64,000 nt of DNA from Hippasteria phrygiana (lineage: Eukaryota > Echinodermata > Asteroidea > Valvatida > Goniasteridae): contig JAZGUH010000368.1 in assembly GCA_037893225.1 (NCBI GenBank), positions 620,001-684,000 on the forward strand, written 5' to 3'. How positions within the stretch are numbered: the stretch's first letter is position 1; each line of letters opens with the position of its first letter. Below, one piece after another: positions 58,401 through 64,000 of the stretch. Under the pieces are notes generated by a model. The model was not told the origin of the DNA and ran no database searches. It saw only the letters and a program-made list of their open reading frames with translations. A program made the translations under genes and the position numbers.

Positions 58401-61400
58401 CCTCATTGATATGCATGGCCAGGGGATAACTGTCCGAGTCTTAGTGATTGAGGGTCATTCGTCATGCTCCATGGTGGGTTGTTGTCACAGAAGTCTTGAA
58501 AAGGTCAATGAATTCCTTGTAAAAAGATACAAATTGGGCATTTCTACAATAACTGATGTCTAATACCTCGTTTGACGTTCAAACCTTCACCACAAAAGCC
58601 GTGTTTTCATTGGACTTATTTTTGTCAATCTACCCCGACTTTATTGTAGAAAGACAAAATTAAGTCCAATGGGGTCACGCGGTAAACTAACGTCCCTGTA
58701 AACTTACCGCGACCTTGATGTAAAACAACCAGGCCGAAAGCGGTCGCGGAAGATATCCACGTGGCCGCGGGAAGTCATCAGGGACGATAAAAAGTCGAAT
58801 GGAAACGGCCCCTCACTGTAGAACTACCGCGACCACGCCGAAAACCATTGTGTAAACAATGCAACTTCCTGTATGAGGAAAAAAGCTATTGGCATAGCTC
58901 TAATTAATGATGTGGTTCTTCACATTGAGCAGGGACGTCATTGATATGGTACTCTTAAAATAATTGTTTAGAGAGTTGGACATAAATATTTTCTGTTTAT
59001 TTCTGTTTTGTTTTAGCCGGTGAGATGATGGCTGTGTCGGCGACATTCCTTGAGCAAGAGATGCACCCGACCGTCATCATTGGAGCATACAGACAGGCCA
59101 TGGACGACATGCTGGAGATTATGAGAGACTCATTCAGGTAAGTTGGTTCGAGGTTCACATGCCACACTGATCATTGGCCAGGGATGACTTATTGGAGATC
59201 ATGAATACCTCGTTCAGGTAGGATGGTCCAGGGTTTACATCCATTATTTATCATTGACCAATGATGACTTATTGGAGATCGTCAAAGATTCATTCAGGTA
59301 GGATGGTCTGGGGTTCACATCCAACATTTATCATTGCCCAAGGATGACTTATTGGAGATTATGAAAGACTCATTCAGGTAAGACGTTCCGTGGTTCACAT
59401 CCCACACTGACCATTGGTGGGATAAGGACGACATGCTGACAATTTGTAAAGATTCTTTCAGGTAATGGAGTCCGGCATTCACATCTAATACTGATGACTG
59501 CACTTTGCCATTTTCCATTACTGCTGTACAGTGAAATTGAGCGTGGCATCTATGTCTGAAGATGTGTTTCTAATCTGACTGACTTTCCTTTACAGCAAAC
59601 AGGTCGATGTTACTAATCAGGATGAGATGATCAAGATTATCGGCAGCTGTGTAGGAACAAAGTTCATCAGCAAATGGTGAGTTCACAAGAACGTAGACAG
59701 AATTGATTTGAAAATGTGACATTCATAATTTGCAGGGTGTAATGAGTAATGAACCTATAAAGAAATGTCCGCGTGTGTTTTACTATGCTTGTCGTTGTAT
59801 ATGGTTTCTCGAATGGTATTTCCGTTTTACATAGCTGCTTATTTTATGGATTATTTCTACTTCGTATTAGGGACCCAATGGAAACCATTGGCTGTACATT
59901 GTATGTACTGAAATGCATGCCTTGATAGCACAGCGCGCTGTTCCGTCCCCACCTGGCCGCAACGAGATAAGCGCAGTGTGACATTTTCTTGGTAGGTCCA
60001 TTGTGAGAGTTTTTGAGAGGCATTGTGTCATAATGACAGTGCTTTTATAGCACCTGATGTAAGGGTACCTCTGCCCAGGTTTAAAAAGAAACACGCTTTT
60101 GTTCCAAAGATTATTTTCTGTATCCGATTCATTGAAAAAGCCTTCAGCTGCATCATGCAAGATTCACAGCAATCTAAATCTGTTAAAATCTATAAACATT
60201 GATGCGTGTTTTAGAGATTTTATCAAGATTTTAGGGAAGAAAAAACATGGGGTGCATCCCCTTACCCATAGAAAATATCCAGTTACGTAATTATATGTCG
60301 GATTGCATAAGTGTGGTACTTGTATAGTAATAATAATAATAATACAAGCATTTGTAAAGCGCCATCTATCTATGTAGACATATTCCGAGGCGCTTGAAGA
60401 AAAGAAACTGTCCAGAACTCTACAAATAATTAAATATACATGTACATGTATGTATACTTGAAACAAAACCAGCAATCTAATTATAAGTTGAGTTAAACAG
60501 GAATGTTTTAAGAAGGCATTTGAAGGTATGTAAAGATTGACAGCTACGAATTTCCTGAGGCAAAGAGTTCCATAGAGTGGGCGCCGTAACTGAGAAGGCA
60601 TAGTCCCCATACGATGTTCTAGTTCTTGGTGTCACAAGAAGATGTTTGTCAGATGACCTTAGGTGGCGATTAGGGGAATACTGGGTGAAGAGATCCTGCA
60701 GATATGTTGGTGCGCTGTCATTGAGGGCTTTCCAGGTAAGTAGGATTATTTTGAAGGCAACCCTCTGTTTGACTGGAAGCCAGTGAAGATTTCTCAGGAC
60801 TGGAGTAATGTGGTCAAATTTCCGTGTTCGGGATAAGACACGAGCCGCAGTGTTTTGAACATGTTGAAGTTTGCACATGAGAGTGTTGGTGATTCCAAAC
60901 AGAAGTGAGTTGCCATTATCCAACCTTGATGTCACGAGAGCATGGATAAGGATGGCAGCCGACTCATCAGTCAGGATTCGGCGGATGCTGTTGATGTTTC
61001 TAATATGGTAGTATGACGTTTGGCAAACTTTCTTGACATGCGATTCCATTGACATCGTGCTGTCAAACATGATGCCAAGGTTACGTGCAGTCGTAGAACG
61101 TTGAATATTAGAAGTCCCAAATTGCATCTGGTTGCATCTGATTTTATCCTGGCTACGTTTGGAAGTGATAATTAGAAATTCGGTCTTGTCGTCGTTAAAT
61201 TTTAATTTATTCCTGGTCATCCATTGCTTAAGATCACAAACACATTGTTCAATACGCTGTCTCACGGAATGTTCGTCGTCTTGGTTTCCTAGATGAAACG
61301 ATCCATATATCTGTGTGTCGTCTGCATAGCAATGAACTTGAAGTTGATGCCTCCGTACAATAGCGGCAATAGGCTCGGAGTATATTGTGAAGAATAAGGG

Positions 61401-63902
61401 ACCTAATACTGATCCTTGAGGGACGCCAGAAGAAAGTGAGATGGGAGATGATAAAGATCCATTGATGTTCACAGTCTGTGTTCGATGACATATATATGAT
61501 CTAATCCATTGCAGGGCTGGACCAGTAACACCGATGGACTGAAGGCGGTGGAATAAAACATCATGGTCTATAGTGTCGAATGCTGCAGAGAGATCAAGGA
61601 GAACAAGGAACACACCACGCTTATCGTCAACTGCCCGGAGAATATCGTTCTTAACTCTTAGAAGAGCAGTCTCTGTTCCATGATGTTTTCTATACGCAGA
61701 TTGCAATGGTTCATGTAGATTGTGTTCAGTCAGATGATCAGTAATTTGGGAATAAACAACCTTCTCTATTACTTTGGATATGAATGAAAGGTTGGATACG
61801 GGACGAAAGTTCTTGAGGTTTTCAGGATCGAGGGTGGGTTTCTTCAGCAGAGGAGTCACCAGGGCATTTCTAAATTGCTGTGGGAATTTAGAAGATTGAA
61901 GAGACAGGTTGACAATTTTGGAGATAACTGGAGTCAAAATATTCAGATTGTTCTTTAGGAGCCAGGTAGGAATTGGATCCAAATCGCACGTCTTTGATGG
62001 TGATGATTTGATGATTTTCCTGATTTCCTCATCCAGAGCTGGTGTGAATTCTTCCAATGGTGTAATATCAGAGTGAGATGACTCGGTGGTATACGGCTGC
62101 ATACAATCTAGATCGCGGTCAAGATTATTACGAATGTTCCGAATCTTTGTTATGAAATAATCACTAAAAGTTGTCGCCAATTCCTGTTTATTGTCGTGTG
62201 TGGGTAGTTTAGTTTTTCCTTTGTTGTGGAGTAGAGATTCAACAATTTTGTAGAGCTCTCTCTGGTTCCCACAGCTGGCTAGTTTTTCTTTGAAGTATAG
62301 TGCATTACAGATGTGTTCCTTGTTCTGTGCTACCGTTGCAGGGGTACGTTAGCATGCGATATTGCTTATGATGCTGTTACCAAGGTAACGCTAGAGGAGA
62401 ACGGGCGTAAGGAGATCGACATCAAACGATACGCTAAGGTTGAAAAGGTAAATCCCATATTGCCGTCTAAACCTCATCTAAGGTTTTTGGTTTGGAAACC
62501 TATCAGTTCTGCCAAAATCTATTGGTTTTTGCAACAATTTTGAACAAAGAAAACTAGCAGGAGTGGGATTTGAACCTGTGACCTCCGGAATACCGTACTG
62601 GTGCTCTACTAACTGAGCTGTCTTGTCCTATGTTGGCGGTCTCCCAAATTGTCAGTATCTTTGTTCGGGTGGGCGTGAGTCAGAAGTCGTAAACCCAGAA
62701 TGCCGTATAGCTAGGGATCACATCCAATTTTACGATACAACCCGGGAAGCGACATTGTGGGGATCCCTCAATGAGGATACGACTAATATCATCCATAAAA
62801 ACACAAGGGAAACTGACTAGGTAATTTTGAATGAATTTTTTAAAGTGAACAAAGAAAACTGGCAGGAGTGGGATTTGAACCTGCGACCTCCGGAATACTC
62901 TACCAACTGAGCTGTCTTGCCCTATTTTGATGGTACTGAACCGTCAAAAGCCACAAACTTGTGGGGGTGATTTTGTCAGCCTCGGTACTAGGGGTGTGCA
63001 TCAGAACCGGGTACCTGAGTACCCGACCGTTCATGTCAGGAACCGGTTCCAGATTATGGAATCGAGTACCCGTACAACTTTACATTATCGCACAGTAACT
63101 TCCCAGAAAATGAAAAAGGAAAGGTTTCGAATTTTATTTGTCGGGAATTTTCAAAATTAAAACCGACTACGTGGGAAACCAGCACAGATTTCATGTTTAT
63201 GACGCTCACGAAAATTGAAAATAAAGGGAATTTACCGGTTGTGGTTTTTTGTAGTCTGGGTATGGATAAAGAGCCTTGACGAGACATACATGTGTAATAG
63301 CATGCCCCATTCCACTATAAATACAACTGTATAAAGCTTCTGTCTTTTGTGATATGCCGGCGCATACACATGCCGGAACATGTAATGGCGGAGTAGCGAT
63401 CATGTTTACTAGACAGGCATGCAATTTTTCAGATTTTTGTCTGAAATCAGACATTATTGCAACTTCCGGGATTGGAAGTTTTGGGTTGGGTTTCTTTAAC
63501 GGGTACCCGTATTTTTTTCAATTGGGTACCCGGTTCTTTTACTACCCGTAAATGCACACCCCTACTCGGTACCCATACCTTGGCATTGAGCCAGTTTGCT
63601 ATGTTGACTGTCGCAAATCCGGTGTGCTAAATACTATATCCATCAGAATTAGAATTTTGGCAGATTTAAGGTAGTTAGGGTTAGTTTGATGAGAGAGATA
63701 ACTATATATCTTCCATATAATTGACACTTTCTTGATTGTTTTTTTATGTTAGGTTCCAGGAGGGACCATTGAAGATTCCCGTGTTCTGGACGGTGTGATG
63801 TTCAACAAAGACGTAACCCACCCGCGCATGCGTAGACGCATCGAGAACCCGCGCATTATGCTCCTGGATTGCTCGCTGGAATACAAGAAGGGAGAGAGCC
63901 AG
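29247..63902 (+). CDS. CCT3: T-complex protein 1 subunit gamma (CCT3), 5' half, nine exons, partial at 3' end
   Basis: One of eight subunits of the cytosolic TRiC/CCT chaperonin, which uses ATP to fold actin, tubulin and other proteins. Exons: 29247-29286, 29370-29431, 50303-50353, 56484-56546, 58260-58356, 59017-59137, 59596-59676, 62342-62447, 63753-63902. All introns are GT-AG and the phases join cleanly into 257 codons. The gamma-type N-terminus (GGGQPILVL, then [11 protein letters not shown]), the LGP motif (residues 44-46), the nucleotide-binding TNDG (63-66) and GDGTT (95-99) motifs and the [10 protein letters not shown] stretch (about 189-198) identify the gamma subunit. The apical domain has just begun at the last exon; the rest lies beyond the window. 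Introns 1-8 are about 83, 20871, 6130, 1713, 660, 458, 2665 and 1305 bp. No stop or frameshift is seen, so this looks like a functional gene. The identity rests on remembered family sequence, not a database search. Confidence 0.96.
29370..29431 (+). CDS. CCT3: CCT3 exon 2
   Basis: Preceded by CCGTTTCAG and followed by GTAAGC. Completes Ser14 and encodes [20 protein letters not shown], the conserved N-terminal segment of CCT gamma. Ends in phase 0 at the 20.9-kb intron 2. Confidence 0.94.
29432..30672 (+). other. CCT3 intron 2, first part
   Basis: No exon recognised. Ends with T12 then G16 (30622-30637). Confidence 0.5.
30610..30717. repeat. T12-G16 and C45 homopolymer pair
   Basis: T12 (30610-30621), G16 (30622-30637), a 35-bp spacer with AAAAAGGGGAAGGGGAAATG, then C45 (30673-30717). 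The G and C runs can pair, or form a quadruplex and i-motif. Length may be unreliable in the assembly. Confidence 0.85.
30940..31727 (+). pseudogene. Pogo/Tigger-like transposase C-terminal relic with zinc finger
   Basis: Readable in three frames. About 31160-31300: [20 protein letters not shown] then [20 protein letters not shown]. About 31480-31727: [36 protein letters not shown], and [11 protein letters not shown] to a stop. The Cys/His spacing forms a PHD-like finger. I recall this basic linker plus finger at the C-terminus of some pogo-type DDE proteins in marine invertebrates; the DDE core is absent here. The frame switches make it dead. Low-to-moderate certainty on the family. Confidence 0.55.
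31728..32251 (+). other. CCT3 intron 2, unassigned
   Basis: No exon or paired repeat end seen. Confidence 0.4.
32252..33553. mobile_element. 1.3-kb foldback element
   Basis: Ends GTCCGAGTAACTTGGAC / GTCCAAGTTATTCGGAC. The two halves are inverted copies over several hundred bp: AATACGTCTGAAGACCCAAC (32356) pairs with GTTGGGTCTTCAGACGTATT (33434); CCACCTGAGGAATAAGTGGA (32427) with TCCACTTGTTCCTCAGGTGG; GACGTGTCGGTCTGATTGGA with TCCAATCAGACCGACACGTC. The centre is near 32950. Confidence 0.78.
33554..34184 (+). other. CCT3 intron 2, unassigned AT-rich
   Basis: AT-rich, no exon or paired repeat end recognised. Confidence 0.4.
34185..34426. mobile_element. Half of a MITE, cut by the Helentron-like array
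   Basis: Matches the 56572-56900 family (ATTTTACTATAATACCCCCC, GGTCAGGAACAGCAA, then CACTTTGAGTGACCATACAC). It stops where the first array hairpin starts at 34427; its other end is not found beyond 50200. Confidence 0.55.
34427..35546 (+). mobile_element. Array copy 1, degenerate, no 3' end
   Basis: Perfect 5' hairpin 34427-34456, a diverged second one at 34492-34520, then a unique stretch and a module (about 34990-35540) that matches 48750-49330 (ACTTTGGTCACTAAACAAC, AGAGAACCGTAGGTCCGATT). Ends without a CTAG terminus. Confidence 0.6.
35547..38118 (+). mobile_element. Array copy 2, about 2.57 kb
   Basis: 5' hairpin 35547-35575, 3' hairpin 38091-38106, CTAG 38115-38118. The second half is a run of about seven ~150-165-bp modules each containing TCATCTTAAAGG and a CCGATTAAGTT-type segment. 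Confidence 0.7.
38119..40119 (+). mobile_element. Array copy 3, about 2.0 kb, 5' hairpin missing
   Basis: Starts in the T/C tract and TTTTTCAGACTTTTTGCCCA. 3' hairpin 40093-40108, CTAG 40116-40119. Strongly similar to copy 2. Confidence 0.7.
40120..41889 (+). mobile_element. Array copy 4 with four tandem 5' ends
   Basis: 5' hairpins at 40136-40165, 40223-40252, 40290-40319 and 40342-40371, each followed by CCTTGTTTTCGTTAAGATT. 3' hairpin 41857-41872, CTAG 41886-41889. Confidence 0.72.
42069..42925 (+). repeat. 286-bp tandem repeat, three units
   Basis: Corresponding positions recur at 42069, 42354, 42640 and 42926. Each unit holds TGACGTCATGATGACGTCAT once and a TGACGTCATGATGACATCAT variant once. 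The same unit at the same period occurs at about 40568, 40853 and 41138 and in copies 6 and 7. Confidence 0.9.
43506..43718. mobile_element. TTAA-flanked MITE inserted in array copy 5
   Basis: TTAA (43502-43505) CCCTAACAGCCC ... GGTTAGGG TTAA (43719-43722). The homologous site in copy 4 (about 41698-41706, AGATTAAGTTAAAACG) has a single TTAA and no insert. Confidence 0.85.
43920..45058 (+). mobile_element. Array copy 6
   Basis: No 5' hairpin; starts T10, GTGCTTCTTTTTCAG. 3' hairpin 45026-45041, CTAG 45055-45058. Confidence 0.7.
45059..45913 (+). mobile_element. Array copy 7, short
   Basis: No 5' hairpin. 3' hairpin 45881-45896, CTAG 45910-45913, then directly the 5' hairpin of copy 8. Confidence 0.7.
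45914..48178 (+). mobile_element. Array copy 8, 2.27 kb
   Basis: 5' hairpin 45919-45948 (GGCTGTTTCGGAAA variant with matching TTTCCGAAACAGCC). 3' hairpin 48145-48160, CTAG 48175-48178. Confidence 0.75.
48179..49509 (+). mobile_element. Array copy 9
   Basis: 5' hairpin 48181-48210, joined to the previous CTAG by TT only. The 3' hairpin 49473-49495 has a changed loop but an intact stem (TGTTTGTC ataacgt GACAAACA). CTAG 49506-49509. Confidence 0.75.
49510..50200 (+). mobile_element. Array copy 10, short, right end of array
   Basis: 3' hairpin 50168-50183, CTAG 50197-50200 followed by TTTGG. CCT3 exon 3 starts 102 bp later. Confidence 0.7.
50303..50353 (+). CDS. CCT3: CCT3 exon 3
   Basis: A 51-nt, 17-codon exon ([17 protein letters not shown]) preceded by TATTTACAG and followed by GTAAAC. 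It lies only 102 bp beyond the last Helentron-like terminus at 50200. Confidence 0.96.
50354..50621 (+). other. CCT3 intron 3, start
   Basis: AT-rich, no feature recognised apart from the flanking GTTACACC duplication at 50614. Confidence 0.4.
50622..51083. mobile_element. 462-bp element with ~80-bp inverted ends and perfect 8-bp duplication
   Basis: Target duplication GTTACACC at 50614-50621 and 51084-51091. Ends CTAGCCCTAGAAGGACGCC / GGCGTCCTTCTAGGGCTA, each with a terminal palindrome (GGACGCCAT...ATGGCGTCC). Inverted pairing continues through GCGCCCAATACTGCAAAACA and CTAGAGAAAGAGG. The interior has another inverted repeat (CTGAGGGCGCAATTTACAG / CTGTAAATTGCGCCCTCAG) around a GC-rich core and an open stretch of about 70 codons. 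Eight-bp duplication suggests hAT or a similar family. Confidence 0.82.
51092..52339 (+). other. CCT3 intron 3, simple and dispersed repeats
   Basis: ATCCTCCAAAATCCTCC-type pieces in both orientations (51230-51700), a GGGGGAGGGG-rich tract (51735-51860). No exon. Confidence 0.5.
52340..53955. mobile_element. Probable element with AGGCTGTTCGATATC end and two internal tandem duplications
   Basis: Left AGGCTGTTCGATATCCAT, right TCATAGCAAACAGCCT; CGATATT-type motifs near both ends. Inside, about 52870-52975 is repeated at 53040-53155 (TTCAGTGCGGTTG, CCAAGGCTA), and 53201-53390 at 53399-53590 (period 198; GACGTCCTATT, TTTTTGTAACTTTTTCGGAA). Confidence 0.45.
53956..55954 (+). other. CCT3 intron 3, dispersed repeats
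   Basis: About 54125-54370 is an inverted copy of about 10580-10830 (CAGCATCTACATGTAACAG region, ATTTGCTAGCACGCTATAAA). The rest shows no exon. Confidence 0.45.
55955..56207. mobile_element. Diverged MITE related to 2499-2722
   Basis: Left GCCAAATTTTCACAGAGCTG and CACAAAAATTTGCTTAGCA; right GCTTAGCATCGCCGTGAAAA. Confidence 0.6.
56484..56546 (+). CDS. CCT3: CCT3 exon 4
   Basis: A 63-nt exon preceded by TAATTATTTTCAG and followed by GTAAGT. Encodes 21 residues starting MLMDPMGG, including the group II chaperonin signature [10 protein letters not shown] that contributes to the ATP pocket. Confidence 0.97.
56572..56900. mobile_element. MITE with ~65-bp inverted ends
   Basis: Left AATATTGGAAAAAAATTTAC and CCCCCTACCAAAATTGGTCA; right TGACTGATTTTGGTGGGGGT and AAATCTTTCCAAATATT. 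Begins 25 bp after the exon 4 donor. Confidence 0.72.
57058..57180 (+). mobile_element. tRNA-derived SINE
   Basis: GGGCAAGATAGCTCAGTCGG (A box), AGTTCGAATCC (B box), CTCCTGCTAGTTTTCTTTGT. The block to its left (AAGGGAAACTGACTACGTAA, GTGAACAAAG) is the family tail in the opposite orientation, so two copies are fused. Confidence 0.78.
57201..57700. mobile_element. 500-bp inverted-repeat element, 8-bp duplication GACGACAT
   Basis: TAGTCTTGGTTCCAAGA ... TCTTGGAACCAAGACTAA flanked by GACGACAT (57193-57200, 57701-57708). The arms pair for about 100 bp (GGGCGGTGCGATGCAGC / GCTGCATCGCACCCGCCC; GGCGCCCTCTACACATGCAC / GTGCATGTAGAGGGCGC). A TTAGACTTGGTTCCAAGTCT relative lies at about 23540. Confidence 0.78.
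57854..58047 (+). mobile_element. piggyBac-like MITE, complete copy, TTAA duplication
   Basis: TTAA (57850-57853) CCCCTTGCGTACGG ... CCGTACTCAAGGGG TTAA (58048-58051). 194 bp; lacks the internal duplication of the 9113 copy. Confidence 0.87.
58260..58356 (+). CDS. CCT3: CCT3 exon 5
   Basis: A 97-nt exon after TACGTGTAG, ending in phase 1 at GTAAGA. Encodes residues 73-104, with [20 protein letters not shown] followed by DGTTS; GDGTT is the phosphate-binding ATPase motif conserved in all CCT subunits. Confidence 0.97.
59017..59137 (+). CDS. CCT3: CCT3 exon 6
   Basis: A 121-nt exon after GTTTTGTTTTAG, ending CATTCAG|GTAAGT in phase 2. Encodes residues 105-144 ([25 protein letters not shown]). 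Its last ~40 bases and the donor are copied four more times downstream at 80-bp spacing. Confidence 0.96.
59098..59470 (+). repeat. 80-bp tandem repeat of exon 6 end plus splice donor, five copies
   Basis: The segment GATGACTTATTGGAGATTAT ... GACTCATTCAG|GTA is repeated. Donor GT positions are 59138 (real), 59218, 59298, 59378 and 59462, i.e. spacing 80, 80, 80, 84. Each copy keeps a GTAAG, GTAGG or GTAAT donor-like sequence. Confidence 0.92.
59596..59676 (+). CDS. CCT3: CCT3 exon 7
   Basis: An 81-nt exon after CCTTTACAG, ending in phase 2 at GTGAGT. Encodes [20 protein letters not shown] followed by TKFISK; matches the intermediate-domain helix region of CCT gamma. Confidence 0.94.
59677..60326 (+). 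other. CCT3 intron 7, first part
   Basis: No exon or repeat end recognised. Confidence 0.4.
60327..62334 (-). mobile_element. 5'-truncated L2/CR1-like LINE, antisense in CCT3 intron 7
   Basis: About 2.0 kb. The 3' end on the minus strand is a (TTA)n tail (60327-60344) preceded by TGGCGCTTTACAAATGC. The 5' side is truncated within the ORF2 linker next to the CCT3 exon 8 acceptor. No clear target duplication was found. Confidence 0.88.
60477..62334 (-). CDS. LINE reverse transcriptase, 5'-truncated ORF2
   Basis: Open minus-strand frame of about 619 codons with no stop; translation upstream of the 567-codon part continues [18 protein letters not shown] to the edge of the element. Reverse transcriptase motifs in order (residues counted from the TTG at 62180): [18 protein letters not shown] (123-140), [13 protein letters not shown] (194-206, catalytic Asp), [11 protein letters not shown] (251-261), CYADDTQIY (284-292, catalytic YADD), then [12 protein letters not shown] and LGIMFD, and the thumb with [13 protein letters not shown]. 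The C-terminus ends [12 protein letters not shown]. The endonuclease domain is missing, so the copy cannot move alone, but the intact frame implies a recent insertion. It would copy LINE RNA into DNA at the nicked target. Confidence 0.9.
62342..62447 (+). CDS. CCT3: CCT3 exon 8
   Basis: A 106-nt exon after CTACCGTTGCAG, followed by GTAAAT. Completes Trp172 and encodes [15 protein letters not shown] then [18 protein letters not shown]. The acceptor and its pyrimidine tract lie at the edge of, or inside, an antisense LINE. Confidence 0.95.
62545..62735 (-). mobile_element. tRNA-derived SINE
   Basis: On +: ACAAAGAAAACTAGCAGGAG, GGATTTGAACCTGTGACC, GCTCTACTAACTGAGCTG, then GTTGGCGGTCTCCCAAATTG and CAGAATGCCGTATAGCTAGG. 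Confidence 0.8.
62838..62932 (-). mobile_element. tRNA-derived SINE, deleted copy
   Basis: On +: AGTGAACAAAGAAAACTGGC, GGATTTGAACCTGCGACCTC, CTCTACCAACTGAGCTGTC. Several bases between the boxes are deleted compared with 62545. Confidence 0.75.
62989..63564. mobile_element. hAT-like MITE, copy 2, 8-bp duplication CTCGGTAC
   Basis: TAGGGGTGTGCATCAGAACC ... AATGCACACCCCTA flanked by CTCGGTAC (62981-62988, 63565-63572). Nearly full-length match to 4983-5586 in the same orientation, with several small deletions. Confidence 0.9.
63753..63902 (+). CDS. CCT3: CCT3 exon 9
   Basis: A 150-nt exon after TTTTTTTATGTTAG, followed by GTGAGA. Encodes 50 residues running from [16 protein letters not shown] through [11 protein letters not shown] to LEYKKGESQ, the entry into the apical substrate-binding domain. 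The remaining exons lie beyond 64000. Confidence 0.96.
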
Positions 63903-64000
63903 GTGAGACCTGGTAGAAATTCGACACTAGAGGGTGCTATTCATACAATTGTACTGCAGAGCTGTACACAGGCATTCGTGACGACTTCAAACATTTCTGT
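63903..64000 (+). other. Start of CCT3 intron 9
   Basis: Follows the donor GTGAGACC; too short to characterise. Confidence 0.7.

Overview
This is a eukaryotic genomic window, very probably from a marine invertebrate deuterostome (echinoderm-like is my best guess, from the look of the short transposons; not provable here). Support for a eukaryote: spliced coding exons with GT-AG borders, LINE and tRNA-SINE relics, many MITEs, long homopolymers, and ACATGT repeats scattered throughout. There are no operons or bacterial genes.

The main gene is the 5' half of CCT3 (TCP-1 gamma, a subunit of the cytosolic TRiC/CCT chaperonin) on the + strand. I can trace nine exons between 29247 and 63902. They join without a phase error into 257 codons, about half of a roughly 545-residue subunit, and the gene runs off the right edge. 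Intron 2 is about 20.9 kb. On the minus strand, an orphan internal exon (7290-7753) belongs to an unrecognised Ser- and basic-rich protein. A decayed THAP-domain exon lies at 861-1173.

Left part (1-29 kb): mostly transposon-derived. It holds a piggyBac-like MITE family (TTAA flanks), one copy of which is split by a LINE with a perfect 14-bp target duplication; hAT-like elements with perfect 8-bp duplications; Harbinger-like elements flanked by TAA; an inverted MITE pair; a 188-bp ACATGT array; a CR1/L2-like endonuclease relic; and tRNA-SINEs.

Intron 2 of CCT3 (29.4-50.3 kb): a decayed pogo-like transposase tail, a 1.3-kb foldback element and, at 34427-50200, the most striking object in the window. 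This is a head-to-tail array of about nine to ten rolling-circle (Helentron/HINE-like) non-autonomous elements. Each has a self-complementary 5' end, a 3' hairpin followed by CTAG, and an interior packed with the CRE palindrome TGACGTCA (about 107 GACGTCA cores by hand count).

Right part (50.3-64 kb): exons 3-9 of CCT3 separated by MITEs. Notable are an 80-bp tandem array in intron 6 that has copied the exon 6 end and its splice donor four more times, and an antisense L2/CR1-like LINE in intron 7 that reaches the exon 8 splice acceptor.
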